DNA from: JAFGPS01 sp964570855
GTDB lineage: Bacteria > Planctomycetota > Phycisphaerae > Sedimentisphaerales > Anaerobacaceae
Length of the DNA stretch: 64,000 nucleotides
Direction of reading: 5' to 3'
Assembly (NCBI GenBank): GCA_964570855.1
Contig: CAZMZR010000001.1
Location: forward strand, 37,195 to 101,194
Every line of letters starts with the position of its first letter. Position 1 is the first letter of the stretch. Of the stretch, positions 25,767 to 34,333 are shown piece by piece. Position numbers and translations under genes: made by a program. The notes beneath the pieces are model-generated. The model did no database searches, was not told the origin of the DNA, and saw only the letters and a program-made list of their open reading frames with translations.

Positions 25767-27008
25767 ATGGACGCGACTATTGCAGAGCAAATTCAGTTAC
25801 TCAAACGCGGTACGGTGGAAGTTTTTACCGAAGCCGAATTAGCTGAAAAACTCGCCGAATCTGCCAAATCGAACAAAAAATTGCGAATCAAGCTTGGTCT
25901 TGATCCGACCTCACCCAATATTCATCTGGGCCATACCGTTGTACTGCGGAAGATGCGTCAGTTCCAGGACCTTGGCCATAAGGCAGTCCTGATAATAGGC
26001 GATTATACGGCCCGGATTGGCGATCCTACCGGTCAGAATGCCACAAGACCTATTCTTTCCAGCGAACAGATAGAGCAGAACGCTAAAACTTATTTCGAGC
26101 AGGCCGGTAAAATCCTCGATACTTCCGAAGATAAGCTCGAAGTCAGGTATAACGGCCAGTGGCTGGAAAAACTCACCTTGATGGAGCTGATTCAAATAGC
26201 TGCCAAAAAAACGGTCGCACAGATGCTCCAGCGGGATACCTTTAAAAAACGCCTGCAGGCCGAGGTGGATGTTTATACGCATGAATTCCTTTACCCCCTG
26301 ATGCAGGGTTATGATTCTGTAATGATAGAGAGCGACGTCGAATTAGGCGGAACCGACCAGACTTTTAACAACCTTGTCGGTCGCGATATCCAGAAGGCAT
26401 ACGGGCAAAAACCGCAGATTGTCATCACGATGCCCATACTCGTCGGACTGGACGGCAGGGAAAAAATGAGCAAATCCAAGGACAATTACATCGGCGTCAC
26501 GGATGAGCCTAACGATATGTTCGGCAAGGTAATGAGCATTTCCGACGAAATGATGGAGAACTACTTTACTCTTTTAACCGACCTGCCGACCGAAAAAATT
26601 GCCGAGCTTGTCAACCCGGGAAAAACTCATCCGAAGGAGGCGAAAGTCCTTTTGGGTAAAACCATTGTCACCCAGTTCTATGACGAAACTGCTGCCGATG
26701 CCGCCGCCGCCGAATTCGACAAGATTTTCGCTCAAAAGCAACTACCCGACGATATGCCGGAGTTTGAGTTGCCGCCGAAACAGATTACCGTAAAGCAACT
26801 TTTACTTACCTGCAAACTCGTAGAGACCGGCGGCGAAGCCAAACGCCTGTGTGCTCAGGGCGGCGTTTCCATCGACGGCAATAAAATCTCCGACCCCAAT
26901 GCCCAAATCACTCCTGCCGGCGGGATGACTATACAGGTAGGCAAGCGAAAATTTGCCAGAATAAAATTGCATACAAAAAGTTTTCTATCCAAAGATTCTC
27001 AACTGTAA
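25767..27008 (+). CDS. tyrS: Tyrosyl-tRNA synthetase
   Basis: Class I aminoacyl-tRNA synthetase that charges tRNA-Tyr. The 413 residues match the bacterial TyrRS group. The HIGH-type motif is IHLGH (about residues 52-56), with GLDPTSPN before it. The KMSKS loop is EKMSKSKDN. The C-terminal S4 RNA-binding domain is CKLVETGGEAKRLCAQGGVSI. The ATG has AAAGG six to ten bases upstream. It converges with the GH51 gene, leaving 23 bases between stops. Confidence 0.96.
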   Translation: MDATIAEQIQLLKRGTVEVFTEAELAEKLAESAKSNKKLRIKLGLDPTSPNIHLGHTVVLRKMRQFQDLGHKAVLIIGDYTARIGDPTGQNATRPILSSEQIEQNAKTYFEQAGKILDTSEDKLEVRYNGQWLEKLTLMELIQIAAKKTVAQMLQRDTFKKRLQAEVDVYTHEFLYPLMQGYDSVMIESDVELGGTDQTFNNLVGRDIQKAYGQKPQIVITMPILVGLDGREKMSKSKDNYIGVTDEPNDMFGKVMSISDEMMENYFTLLTDLPTEKIAELVNPGKTHPKEAKVLLGKTIVTQFYDETAADAAAAEFDKIFAQKQLPDDMPEFELPPKQITVKQLLLTCKLVETGGEAKRLCAQGGVSIDGNKISDPNAQITPAGGMTIQVGKRKFARIKLHTKSFLSKDSQL

Positions 27009-27031
27009 TATGTTAATAATCGTTCATAGTA

Positions 27032-29041
27032 TTATTCTGCCGTAATCTCAACAACGGCGACTGTATAGGGCTCCAGTTTTATTGTCAAATCCCGCGCGTA
27101 TGGCATTGTATCCTCCGCCGGTTGTATTCTATTCGGATTCTCTAAAGAACAAGCGTCGTTAAGTGCGGCACTTACAGTATAAACCTTCACATGAGCGTTT
27201 TCAGGTACAATGGATCCCTGCAGCCGAGTGAGTAACGTATTCTGCTTGTTTTCGTAATTAACAGCCTTGATAACAATACGTTTACGGTCCGCACTGCCTG
27301 TCGCAATCGCATCGACCGTACCGGGCTTCCAATCCTCCGGTTTCATAGTTGAGATTTCGTCGAAGAAGTCTTTACGGTTTCTGATATCCCTAAACGTACC
27401 AGTAGTTGAAGCAAAATGTTTTTGGGCATAATGTTCACGAAACAGTTTCTCGACAACATAGCCCGAACCCGGAAACCAGGAGACATGATCATGGTAAATA
27501 AACGCCGTCCACGTTGGATCGTCGCTCGTATTTCTCATGAGTAAGGCCGGACAGCTCATTTCCAGTACCGGGCTCAGCTTTTCATAGATAATCAGACTAC
27601 CAGCCGCATGCAGTCCGGCCCGCCAGTCATAGCTTCGGGAGAGATTCCATTCGAGAACGGCAATTTTAATGTCCGGATGTTCCGAGACGCGAACGTAATC
27701 CCGCAGCTTCACGAGGTAATCCTGTATTCGCCGGATCCCCGTTTGAAAGTTTTCAGGCTCATATTCGTAATTGTGACATCCAAGGATATCGAAGTTCTCT
27801 CCGGCAAGATCAATGACCTTCTTGCTCCAGATCATATCGTTCGACCGTTTTTGGCCGCAGGCTACAATCCTGGCATCGGGAGCGATTTTTCGCAGCCGGC
27901 TTCCATACACATTGACAATTTCGGCATATTGGTCAGGCGTCAGGCCGTGATTCATTGGTTCGTTGTCGATTTGGAAATACGGAATTTCATACGGTTCGGA
28001 ATGCCCGTTGGCCGCACGCATTTTTCCCCATTCGGTTGTCGGCGGGTCAATCAGATAATGAACCCAATCCATTGCGTACTGAACCATTTCCGCATCGGTA
28101 CTCGTTGCAGCCAGGACGACCATAGGTTCTGCATCCAGTTGCCGGCAGAGTTCCATAAACTCCTCTGTGCCGAAACCATAGTAGTCTGAGTACCCGCCCC
28201 ATATGGTATTGGGATGATACCTGCGTGCAACATGCGGACCGATCCCGTCTCTCCATTTATAGATGGAGGCAAACGATCCACCGGGCCAGCGGATAAAGGG
28301 CGGCTGTAAGTCACGCAGGGCCTCAACGAGATCGGGACGCAGCATGCTGTTCTTTCGAATGTCAGCCCGCATTAGGGATATAAAATCTAACAACACTACG
28401 CCTTGGCCGGTTGCCACGACTTCAACAGAAGCCTGTTTGTCTGTTTTAGTGCCGGAAAAGGAATAACGGACTTCCTGAAATGCAGAACCGGATGTCTTAA
28501 GCGGCACTTCCGCGATTAGGGTACCGTTGGAATCCTTGACCCGAAAGGTTACATGTACCGTTCCTTGCTCGGGTTTGATCCATAGGGACCCACTGTAATC
28601 GTACCCGTCCTGAATATAAATACGACCCTGTCGAATACCGGCTGTGCCGTTATTGACATTGAGTTGAATACTCTTCTGGCCGTATACGAACATCACATTT
28701 ACAGTCCTGACACTGCCTTTGTCTGCAAACAATTCCCAGTAGGTCTTAAAATCATCGGCTTCAAAACCCCGGCCCCGAATCTGCTCGGCAAACAGACCAT
28801 CGACGACCGAATGGTTGATATGCTCGAGGAAATGTCCGTAAATGTCCTCATCGATGTTTCCCATAATCCGGTCGGTATCGACCAAAAGAACGGCTATACC
28901 AGAGTTCCCCGTAGTTGCACCAGAAGCTTTTTCAGAACTAAAAGTCAAACATGGGTAAGTAATAACTAATAAAAGAATAAGGGACATAAATTTGAGTACA
29001 CCTTTGTGCAATTTCATATTAATCCATCTCTGAAATAACAT
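27032..29041 (-). CDS. Secreted alpha-L-arabinofuranosidase, GH51
   Basis: A 669-residue glycoside hydrolase that releases terminal arabinofuranose from plant or algal polysaccharides. A signal peptide lies within the first 45 residues (KFMSLILLLVITYPCLTF). The GH51 opening is IDEDIYGHFLEHINHSVVDGLF. The catalytic TIM barrel has the acid/base Glu in YFQIDNEPMNHG and the nucleophile in IAVLEWNLSRSYDW. The C-terminal beta-domain ends KLEPYTVAVVEI. The ATG at 29041 has AGGA eight bases upstream; an in-frame ATG at 29017 is possible. Its presence fits a polysaccharide-degrading planctomycete. Confidence 0.93.
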   Translation of the reverse strand: MLFQRWINMKLHKGVLKFMSLILLLVITYPCLTFSSEKASGATTGNSGIAVLLVDTDRIMGNIDEDIYGHFLEHINHSVVDGLFAEQIRGRGFEADDFKTYWELFADKGSVRTVNVMFVYGQKSIQLNVNNGTAGIRQGRIYIQDGYDYSGSLWIKPEQGTVHVTFRVKDSNGTLIAEVPLKTSGSAFQEVRYSFSGTKTDKQASVEVVATGQGVVLLDFISLMRADIRKNSMLRPDLVEALRDLQPPFIRWPGGSFASIYKWRDGIGPHVARRYHPNTIWGGYSDYYGFGTEEFMELCRQLDAEPMVVLAATSTDAEMVQYAMDWVHYLIDPPTTEWGKMRAANGHSEPYEIPYFQIDNEPMNHGLTPDQYAEIVNVYGSRLRKIAPDARIVACGQKRSNDMIWSKKVIDLAGENFDILGCHNYEYEPENFQTGIRRIQDYLVKLRDYVRVSEHPDIKIAVLEWNLSRSYDWRAGLHAAGSLIIYEKLSPVLEMSCPALLMRNTSDDPTWTAFIYHDHVSWFPGSGYVVEKLFREHYAQKHFASTTGTFRDIRNRKDFFDEISTMKPEDWKPGTVDAIATGSADRKRIVIKAVNYENKQNTLLTRLQGSIVPENAHVKVYTVSAALNDACSLENPNRIQPAEDTMPYARDLTIKLEPYTVAVVEITAE

Positions 29042-29273
29042 CGTTTCATTCCTTTCACTTTTAAATTAATTTGTTCGGGATTTCCCATTTACTCATTACA
29101 GGGATTCTCCTGCACGTTTGAAGTCTCACAATATCCAAATCTTATTGAGATTACAACAATTTCCTGGCCACTCTATCATCAGGTTCCACCGCCATGGGTT
29201 TCGTGTTGTGAGTGTTTCTGATGGCTTAAACTTTTAATAATCAGTCGGCGATTTTGAAGTCGGTCAAACCGGA

Positions 29274-29561
29274 TTATCCGGGAATCCAGATTTTTTTGGC
29301 GTGGATAATCTCTACAGATGGCCTGAGCATTAACGGCGTGGCGGATTTGGTGTAAAATATAAGCCCTTTATAGCTGGTCAGGTAGTGATATTTCGTAGAT
29401 AGGAACTTACTCTCAGAGCAGACAACCAGGGGCCTGTCCGATTTTTCGAGTATCGTCGTAAAATCCGTCGATTCCACATTAACAATCGCACCTGATGCTT
29501 TTATTGCATTTGCAATTGCCGCCGCTGCCGCAGCCGCTCCACCTGCCGCACCGTTAGTCAT
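29274..29561 (-). CDS. Conserved small protein, unknown function
   Basis: A 95-residue protein with a striking Ala-rich start (MTNGAAGGAAAAAAAIANAI) followed by a compact domain (KASGAIVNVESTDFTTILEK, PLVVCSESKFLSTKYHYLTS, YKGLIFYTKS). I recall near-identical small proteins in diverse bacteria, but none with a function I can name. The ATG has AAGGAG seven bases upstream, which supports it as a real gene. There is no signal peptide; the Ala-rich helix could be membrane-associated. Confidence 0.75.
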   Translation of the reverse strand: MTNGAAGGAAAAAAAIANAIKASGAIVNVESTDFTTILEKSDRPLVVCSESKFLSTKYHYLTSYKGLIFYTKSATPLMLRPSVEIIHAKKIWIPG

Positions 29562-29670
29562 AATCGGACTCCTTAACTATATTAATGTTCCTTGATTATA
29601 TACGCTTTTGTAACAATCTTTAATCAAAAAAAACCGTGCAATCTTTGCGTTTCCTGTATAGAATATCGTT

Positions 29671-30252
29671 ATGGAACTGCCAAAATTACAGAAACCTCAA
29701 AAATATGTCGGCCTGTATATATTCGACTTCGGCGACCACGTCGGTGTGGGTTTTACCGCCCAGGAAGTAGCCGAGCTTCTGGAAAGCGAACGATACGGGG
29801 ACGGCAAAGTCTATAAAATTCACAGGGCCTATCCCGACGGCAGGCTGGAGCTAAAAGGTGTCACCGCGGGAACGTTCCAGCTTGAAGCCGGGATGTTCTT
29901 TTATTCGAGCGGGCAGGAAGCCGCCCGGCGAGATTTCAAAGAGCTTGTCAACTTGGCTGTTCAGACCACTCCGCCGAGCCGCGCTAAAGTTCACTTAGCC
30001 AAATACAGTGACGAGAAATTCGCCGTGGCTCTTATCTATCCCGCCGAGTACGATGACGAATTCGGCTCGTGGCTTTTGGACGGCCGATACAAAACCAGCG
30101 GCCCTGCAGAAGGCGGAATCGAGGCGGTACAGAGATATTACGACCGGCAGCCGGAGATTATAGACAGGCATCAATTATTTGGGGCCTCCGAAACAATTAG
30201 CAGGACCGGCGAAGAATTATTAACTTCGCTCAGGTTGGCTGTACAAAGATAA
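29671..30252 (+). CDS. Conserved hypothetical protein
   Basis: A 193-residue soluble protein without a recognised domain. It begins MELPKLQKPQKYVGLYIFDF and contains GVGFTAQEVAELLES and a mixed alpha/beta middle (GVTAGTFQLEAGMFFYSS). Codon use and composition are coding-like and no competing frame exists. It is followed within 70 bases by a small membrane protein and then nrdJ on the same strand, so the three may be co-transcribed. No function is proposed. Confidence 0.75.
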   Translation: MELPKLQKPQKYVGLYIFDFGDHVGVGFTAQEVAELLESERYGDGKVYKIHRAYPDGRLELKGVTAGTFQLEAGMFFYSSGQEAARRDFKELVNLAVQTTPPSRAKVHLAKYSDEKFAVALIYPAEYDDEFGSWLLDGRYKTSGPAEGGIEAVQRYYDRQPEIIDRHQLFGASETISRTGEELLTSLRLAVQR

Positions 30253-30322
30253 TATGGTTGATGGTTCATAGTTTATTGTTAGTAGCTGGTTATTTATGAA
30301 CTGCAATCTGCGAATAAAATAA

Positions 30323-30535
30323 ATGTCTGCTCGAATTAAAATTAATTCGTTTTTCGGTTTGCTTGTCGCCGGGTTACTCTCGGTCTTCGGCGGAAGACGT
30401 GTAAAAGTCACGACCGAGGATTTGAAAAAGGCGGAGTTCAAAACCGGCACGCAGCGACTTGGAATACGATTCAGCGAAAAAATTCGCGATGTCTTTCGTT
30501 TTCGATGGCTCAAAAAAAGGAAAATTGAAAACTGA
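30323..30535 (+). CDS. Small membrane protein with basic C-terminus
   Basis: A 70-residue protein: one membrane helix near the N-terminus (INSFFGLLVAGLLSVFGG) and a highly basic soluble tail (RFSEKIRDVFRFRWLKKRK). It sits between the hypothetical gene and nrdJ. The mix of hydrophobic and charged segments and a clean ATG support a real gene; no homologue with known function is recognised. Confidence 0.6.
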   Translation: MSARIKINSFFGLLVAGLLSVFGGRRVKVTTEDLKKAEFKTGTQRLGIRFSEKIRDVFRFRWLKKRKIEN

Positions 30536-30616
30536 AGATTCAATTGAGATTGCTTTATCTATAAGTCTTGTTTTTTGCATATTTCTCTTATTTTTTTCCG
30601 TCGTTATTGAAATGTT

Positions 30617-32464
30617 ATGACAGAGCATAATACATATCCTGTCCCTGGAGAATCTCCAGTACTTAGCCAGACCGGATTGAAGATTCTCCAGAGCAGATAC
30701 CTTATCAAAGACGAGCACGGCAAGTGTATCGAGATGCCCGCCCAGCTTTTCAGCAGGGTAGCCTCGCTGATAGCACAGGCCGAAGTAAGGTACGGGGCCG
30801 GCGGCGGCGAAATCAGGCAATGGCACCGGAAATATTACGACCTTATGGCCTCGCTTAGGTTCCTGCCGAACTCTCCCGCCCTTATGAACGCACAGCGACG
30901 CGGCACGCTCAGCGCCTGTTTCGTACTACCGGTCGAGGACAGTATCGAAGGGATATTCGAGGCGATTAAGCAGACCGCCCTGATTCAGCAGGCCGGAGGC
31001 GGTACGGGCTTTTCCTTCGATAAATTGAGGCCGACCGGCGACCGTGTCGCATCCAGCGGCGGGACAACGTCCGGGCCGATTAGCTTCTGGCGGATTTTCT
31101 CCGAGACGACCAACGCAATTCAGCAGGGGGCCTTTCGCCGCGGTGCAAATATGGGAATGATGAGCCTCGATCATCCCGACATCCTCAAATTCCTGCAGGC
31201 CAAGAAGAACCTGAAAGCATTCACCAACTTCAATATCTCCGTGAAAGTCACCGATAGCTGGATGAAAAAGGTGCTCGATTCCGCGAAGGATTTGCATATA
31301 GTAAAAAATCCCCGAACGCAGGAAAGATATTTGCTCCCGCGGAATCTTGATATCGAAAGTTATTCGATAGATGATTTGCATAAATATTTTCCCAGGCAGG
31401 AATCGCAGTCGCAGCGATCAGTTAAATATTACACCGTCGGCGATATATGGAAACTGATTGTCAAATCCGCCCGCAAGACCGGAGAGCCGGGCGTAGTTTT
31501 CATCGACCGGATTAATCGTGACAATCCCACGCCCGGCCTCGGTGAAATCGAAGCGACTAATCCCTGCGGCGAGCAGCCGTTGCTGCCGTACGAAGCCTGC
31601 ACGTTAGGCAGTATCAATCTGACCAAATTCGTGAATGTCACTAAGTCCGGAGTGGATATGAATTGGCCCGCTCTGGCTGAGACCGTGAAATTAGCTGTTC
31701 GTTTTCTGGATAATATCATAGATGCCTGTGATTATCCCGTCAGGGACACCGTCCAGTTGGCCCAGGCGAATCGCAAAATCGGCTTGGGCGTAATGGGCTT
31801 TGCCGATTGTTTGTTCATGCTGGAGATACCGTACGATTCGCAGCAGGGCGTTGATTTCGGTTCCAGGGTAATGAGTTTTATCAATGAAAACGCTCGCAAA
31901 GCCAGCAGCGAACTGGCCGATTTGCGTGGCCCGTTCCCAAACTGGAACAATAGTATCTGGCGAACCGACCTGAAACAAAAGGTTCGTAACGCTTCGATTA
32001 CGTGTGTCGCTCCTACCGGTACTATAAGTATCATTGCTGATTGTTCTGCTGGTATTGAGCCGTTATATTCGCTTGTTTTTTTCCGCCGCATTTTAGATGG
32101 TTCAAAAGTATTGCAGGTCAATCCCATTTTCAAAAGAATCGCAGAAAGCCACGGTTTTTACGACGAAAAACTTGAAAAGGAAATCATCAAGACCGGCAGT
32201 ATTCAAAGTATTGCCAAAGTTCCAGCCGGGATTCGCCAGGTTTTCAAATGCGCCTACGATATCAGCCCCGAATGGCATATCCGTATGCAGGCGGCCTTCC
32301 AGCAGCATTGTGACGCCGCGGTCAGTAAGACGATAAACCTCAGTGAAAAAGCGACCGTTGCGACCGTTGATAAGGCCTATAAGTTGGCCTACGAGCTTGG
32401 CTGCAAAGGCGTTACGATTTATCGCCGCGGCAGCAGGGCAGATGAACCGATGAGCCTTGATTAA
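30617..32464 (+). CDS. nrdJ: Adenosylcobalamin-dependent (class II) ribonucleotide reductase
   Basis: Reduces ribonucleotides to deoxyribonucleotides with coenzyme B12. The 615 residues contain the RNR core: FLPNSPALMNAQRRGTLSACF (first redox Cys), QAGGGTGFSFDKLRP, NPCGEQPLLPYEACTLGSINL in two adjoining motifs (catalytic Cys and the N-x-C-x-E triad), APTGTISIIADCSAGIEP and CKGVTIYRRGSR. It ends 11 residues after CKGVTIY, so the C-terminal Cys pair that many class II enzymes use for re-reduction is absent. A dispersed-repeat motif begins 11 bases after the stop. Truncation by insertion is possible, or this may be a short-tail variant. Confidence 0.92.
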   Translation: MTEHNTYPVPGESPVLSQTGLKILQSRYLIKDEHGKCIEMPAQLFSRVASLIAQAEVRYGAGGGEIRQWHRKYYDLMASLRFLPNSPALMNAQRRGTLSACFVLPVEDSIEGIFEAIKQTALIQQAGGGTGFSFDKLRPTGDRVASSGGTTSGPISFWRIFSETTNAIQQGAFRRGANMGMMSLDHPDILKFLQAKKNLKAFTNFNISVKVTDSWMKKVLDSAKDLHIVKNPRTQERYLLPRNLDIESYSIDDLHKYFPRQESQSQRSVKYYTVGDIWKLIVKSARKTGEPGVVFIDRINRDNPTPGLGEIEATNPCGEQPLLPYEACTLGSINLTKFVNVTKSGVDMNWPALAETVKLAVRFLDNIIDACDYPVRDTVQLAQANRKIGLGVMGFADCLFMLEIPYDSQQGVDFGSRVMSFINENARKASSELADLRGPFPNWNNSIWRTDLKQKVRNASITCVAPTGTISIIADCSAGIEPLYSLVFFRRILDGSKVLQVNPIFKRIAESHGFYDEKLEKEIIKTGSIQSIAKVPAGIRQVFKCAYDISPEWHIRMQAAFQQHCDAAVSKTINLSEKATVATVDKAYKLAYELGCKGVTIYRRGSRADEPMSLD

Positions 32465-32474
32465 ACAGGCCGGC

Positions 32475-32502
32475 GAACTTGTCCTGAGCTTGTCGAAGGA
32501 TT
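32475..32502. repeat. Short dispersed-repeat motif
   Basis: The segment around CCTGAGCTTGTCGAAGG matches a short motif I know to recur between genes in many unrelated bacterial genomes. It lies just after nrdJ. Identification is from memory. Confidence 0.4.
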
Positions 32503-32558
32503 GGCTTTGCTTTTCTTGACTGCAAGCCCACAATATCCTTCTTATTTACTTGTCATAA

Positions 32559-32792
32559 AAGAGCTTACGCCATATTTGGATAGCCGATGGTGGGGATCCT
32601 ACTATTGTTCAATGCCCTTGTTGTAATGAAGAATATTATCATACAGATAAGAATGTGTGTTTAAATTGTGGTGTTGAGGGTCCTTTTATTTGTAAATTGT
32701 GTGATAACGAGGTGCCGATGTCTGAACTTCTATTATATGGTGAAGAAGGCGTTTGTAGCTGGTGTTCTCAAGTTAGAATGAAAGACGATTAA
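32559..32792 (+). pseudogene. Zinc-ribbon fragment without a start codon
   Basis: An open frame of about 77 codons with no ATG, GTG or TTG before its conserved part. It encodes a dense set of Cys pairs (QCPCC, VCLNC, ICKLC, VCSWC) consistent with two zinc ribbons, then ends in MKDD and a stop. It lies in a different frame from nrdJ and about 95 bases downstream. It reads like the 3' remnant of a larger gene whose 5' part was lost. An unusual start codon (ATT at 32574) cannot be excluded. Confidence 0.5.
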
Positions 32793-32924
32793 ATTTGATT
32801 ATTGATACTTATTTTTCTTGAGTAAAAAGGTATATTGACTAATTTTTTACATTTCTTGATTTAAGTTAGCGGAACAGAATGGGATGGTTACATTCAAATA
32901 TAGATTATTTTAGGACAACAGATC

Positions 32925-33341
32925 ATGAATAAAGTTGGAAAAACCATTGTGCAAACCTTCGGAGCATTTTTGGTAGTGACTTTTGCCTTTGCTTTCGTAA
33001 GATTTCTAGCCGAAATCCAGAATAATAAAGAAACTGAGCAAGTTTATGAGCAGGCCTTGTGTGAGCTTGGACGTGATGCGGTTCGCAGTGGCAAAGTCAA
33101 ACCTCAATATAGCTCGGAGTACAACGGGTACACAGTGGAGCAAATCAACCATTTATTTGGCAAACCTTTTCTAGCTGAATCATTTCGGGATCCACCGATA
33201 GAATACTATTTAGCATATAAAACCTCTGAGAAGATGAGTGCTTTCTACTTCAATAAAGAAGGAGTGTGTTTAGTTACTATCTCTTATGATATGGATGATG
33301 CACCGGCATTATTCCGGGAATATATGAAAGCGAAGCGATGA
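32925..33341 (+). CDS. Exported or membrane-anchored hypothetical protein
   Basis: A 138-residue protein with one N-terminal membrane helix (IVQTFGAFLVVTFAFAFV) and a periplasmic domain of about 100 residues. The segment YNGYTVEQINHLFGKPF and the closing strand pattern (SAFYFNKEGVCLVTISYD) recall the small SmpA/OmlA-like fold of outer-membrane assembly lipoproteins, but there is no lipobox and the similarity is weak. It stands alone. Confidence 0.65.
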   Translation: MNKVGKTIVQTFGAFLVVTFAFAFVRFLAEIQNNKETEQVYEQALCELGRDAVRSGKVKPQYSSEYNGYTVEQINHLFGKPFLAESFRDPPIEYYLAYKTSEKMSAFYFNKEGVCLVTISYDMDDAPALFREYMKAKR

Positions 33342-33559
33342 TGGAAAAATTAGGGGTAGCCGACTGTCCTTATCACGTGCATCTGTTCATTTTATACAAA
33401 ATCATCCCTGGCGAAGCTCTCTCCCGAATCTGCTAAAGCACCAAAATTTAATTCTTCTTTTTTAATTAGACGTGTCCGGAAGTTAAAAAAATATGCCTGA
33501 TTCCGTAAGTTCTCGCAACTTGAAGGTTCTTTGGATATAGGATGAAATGAAAAGAAGTG

Positions 33560-33775
33560 TTATTTTTTATGTGGTTTTTGTTTATATGTTACAATAATCG
33601 AGGAAGCGATTAATATTATCAGGACCGCCGAGACGCTGACAATCAGGCATGTTGATATAGAAGCATCCGAGGAGTCAAGTCCTCTTGTTGCGGAGCCCCA
33701 TCTTTCTCGCGGCGTCATTGCCAGAATCTCGGAGATTGTTGATAAACATGTTACGAAAAGATTTGCAATACTCAT
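33560..33775 (-). CDS. Small single-span membrane protein
   Basis: A 71-residue protein with a hydrophilic N-terminal half and a membrane helix (CLIVSVSAVLIILIASSIIV), ending in a basic tail (TYKQKPHKK). The ATG at 33775 has GAGGA ten bases upstream; the frame opens two codons earlier at a TTG. No homologue is recognised and the neighbours give no functional hint. Confidence 0.5.
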   Translation of the reverse strand: MSIANLFVTCLSTISEILAMTPRERWGSATRGLDSSDASISTCLIVSVSAVLIILIASSIIVTYKQKPHKK

Positions 33776-33781
33776 ACTCAA

Positions 33782-34198
33782 GATGTCCTCATAATGTCCC
33801 TGTTAGTTAAATAAAATCTTGTATGCAGGTACAACTTCCAGGAATTGCTACTTGTGCATAATTAAAATATACATTTTAAAAATGTGAAAAGCAAAATCAC
33901 TTAGGGCTGAGTATCTTGATGTTGGTTTTTATTGGTCGAGGTGAAAAGAGTTAGTAATCTTTATATTTTTGCATCCAATCCGGCCAGTCGGAAGAGGTGG
34001 CTCCGCCGGCCGGCGTCCAAGAAGGAAAGTTGGAAAGGTGATTTTTGTGGCACAATGGGCAAAGTTAACCGGTGTTTTTGCCGATAAAATTAAGACTAAA
34101 TGAAAATGTTTGCCCGAAAACGAACATCAACCCGACTGAGGGCATATAAAGTAAGGTATTATCAGGCTTAAGAAACAATCAATGCATTCTGCATATGT
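33782..34198 (+). other. Intergenic region upstream of clpC
   Basis: About 400 bases with no supported gene. A GC-rich island at about 33976-34024 in otherwise AT-rich DNA can fold with CCGGCC/GGCCGG arms. A TTG-started frame runs through it to a stop near 34102 but lacks a ribosome-binding site. Confidence 0.35.
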
Positions 34199-34226
34199 TT
34201 GACATGGTTGAGTTAAGTGTGATAAA
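34199..34226 (+). promoter_or_regulatory. Promoter of clpC
   Basis: TTGACA and GATAAA with 16-base spacing; predicted leader about 100 bases. No CIRCE or other heat-shock operator was found. Confidence 0.45.
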
Positions 34227-34333
34227 ATGGATATGGATAATTAAAGATTGATGTTCGTGAATATTGTTCTTTAAGATGTCGATAGCATTGTGAGATTTAC
34301 GAATCATTCTTAAAAATTTTTTCGGGAAGAAAA

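Noticed and set aside
30253..30322. Repeated TAGTT/TATGAA words between two small genes
   Set aside because: Short, irregular and low-complexity; resembles common intergenic simple sequence and supports no feature.
32559..32792. Zinc-ribbon frame as a frameshifted C-terminus of NrdJ
   Set aside because: It is in another frame, separated by a repeat motif, and its four Cys pairs do not resemble the usual RNR tail.
33976..34102. TTG-started ORF in the GC-rich island before clpC
   Set aside because: No ribosome-binding site and a biased Arg/Gly composition that follows from the GC-rich hairpin.
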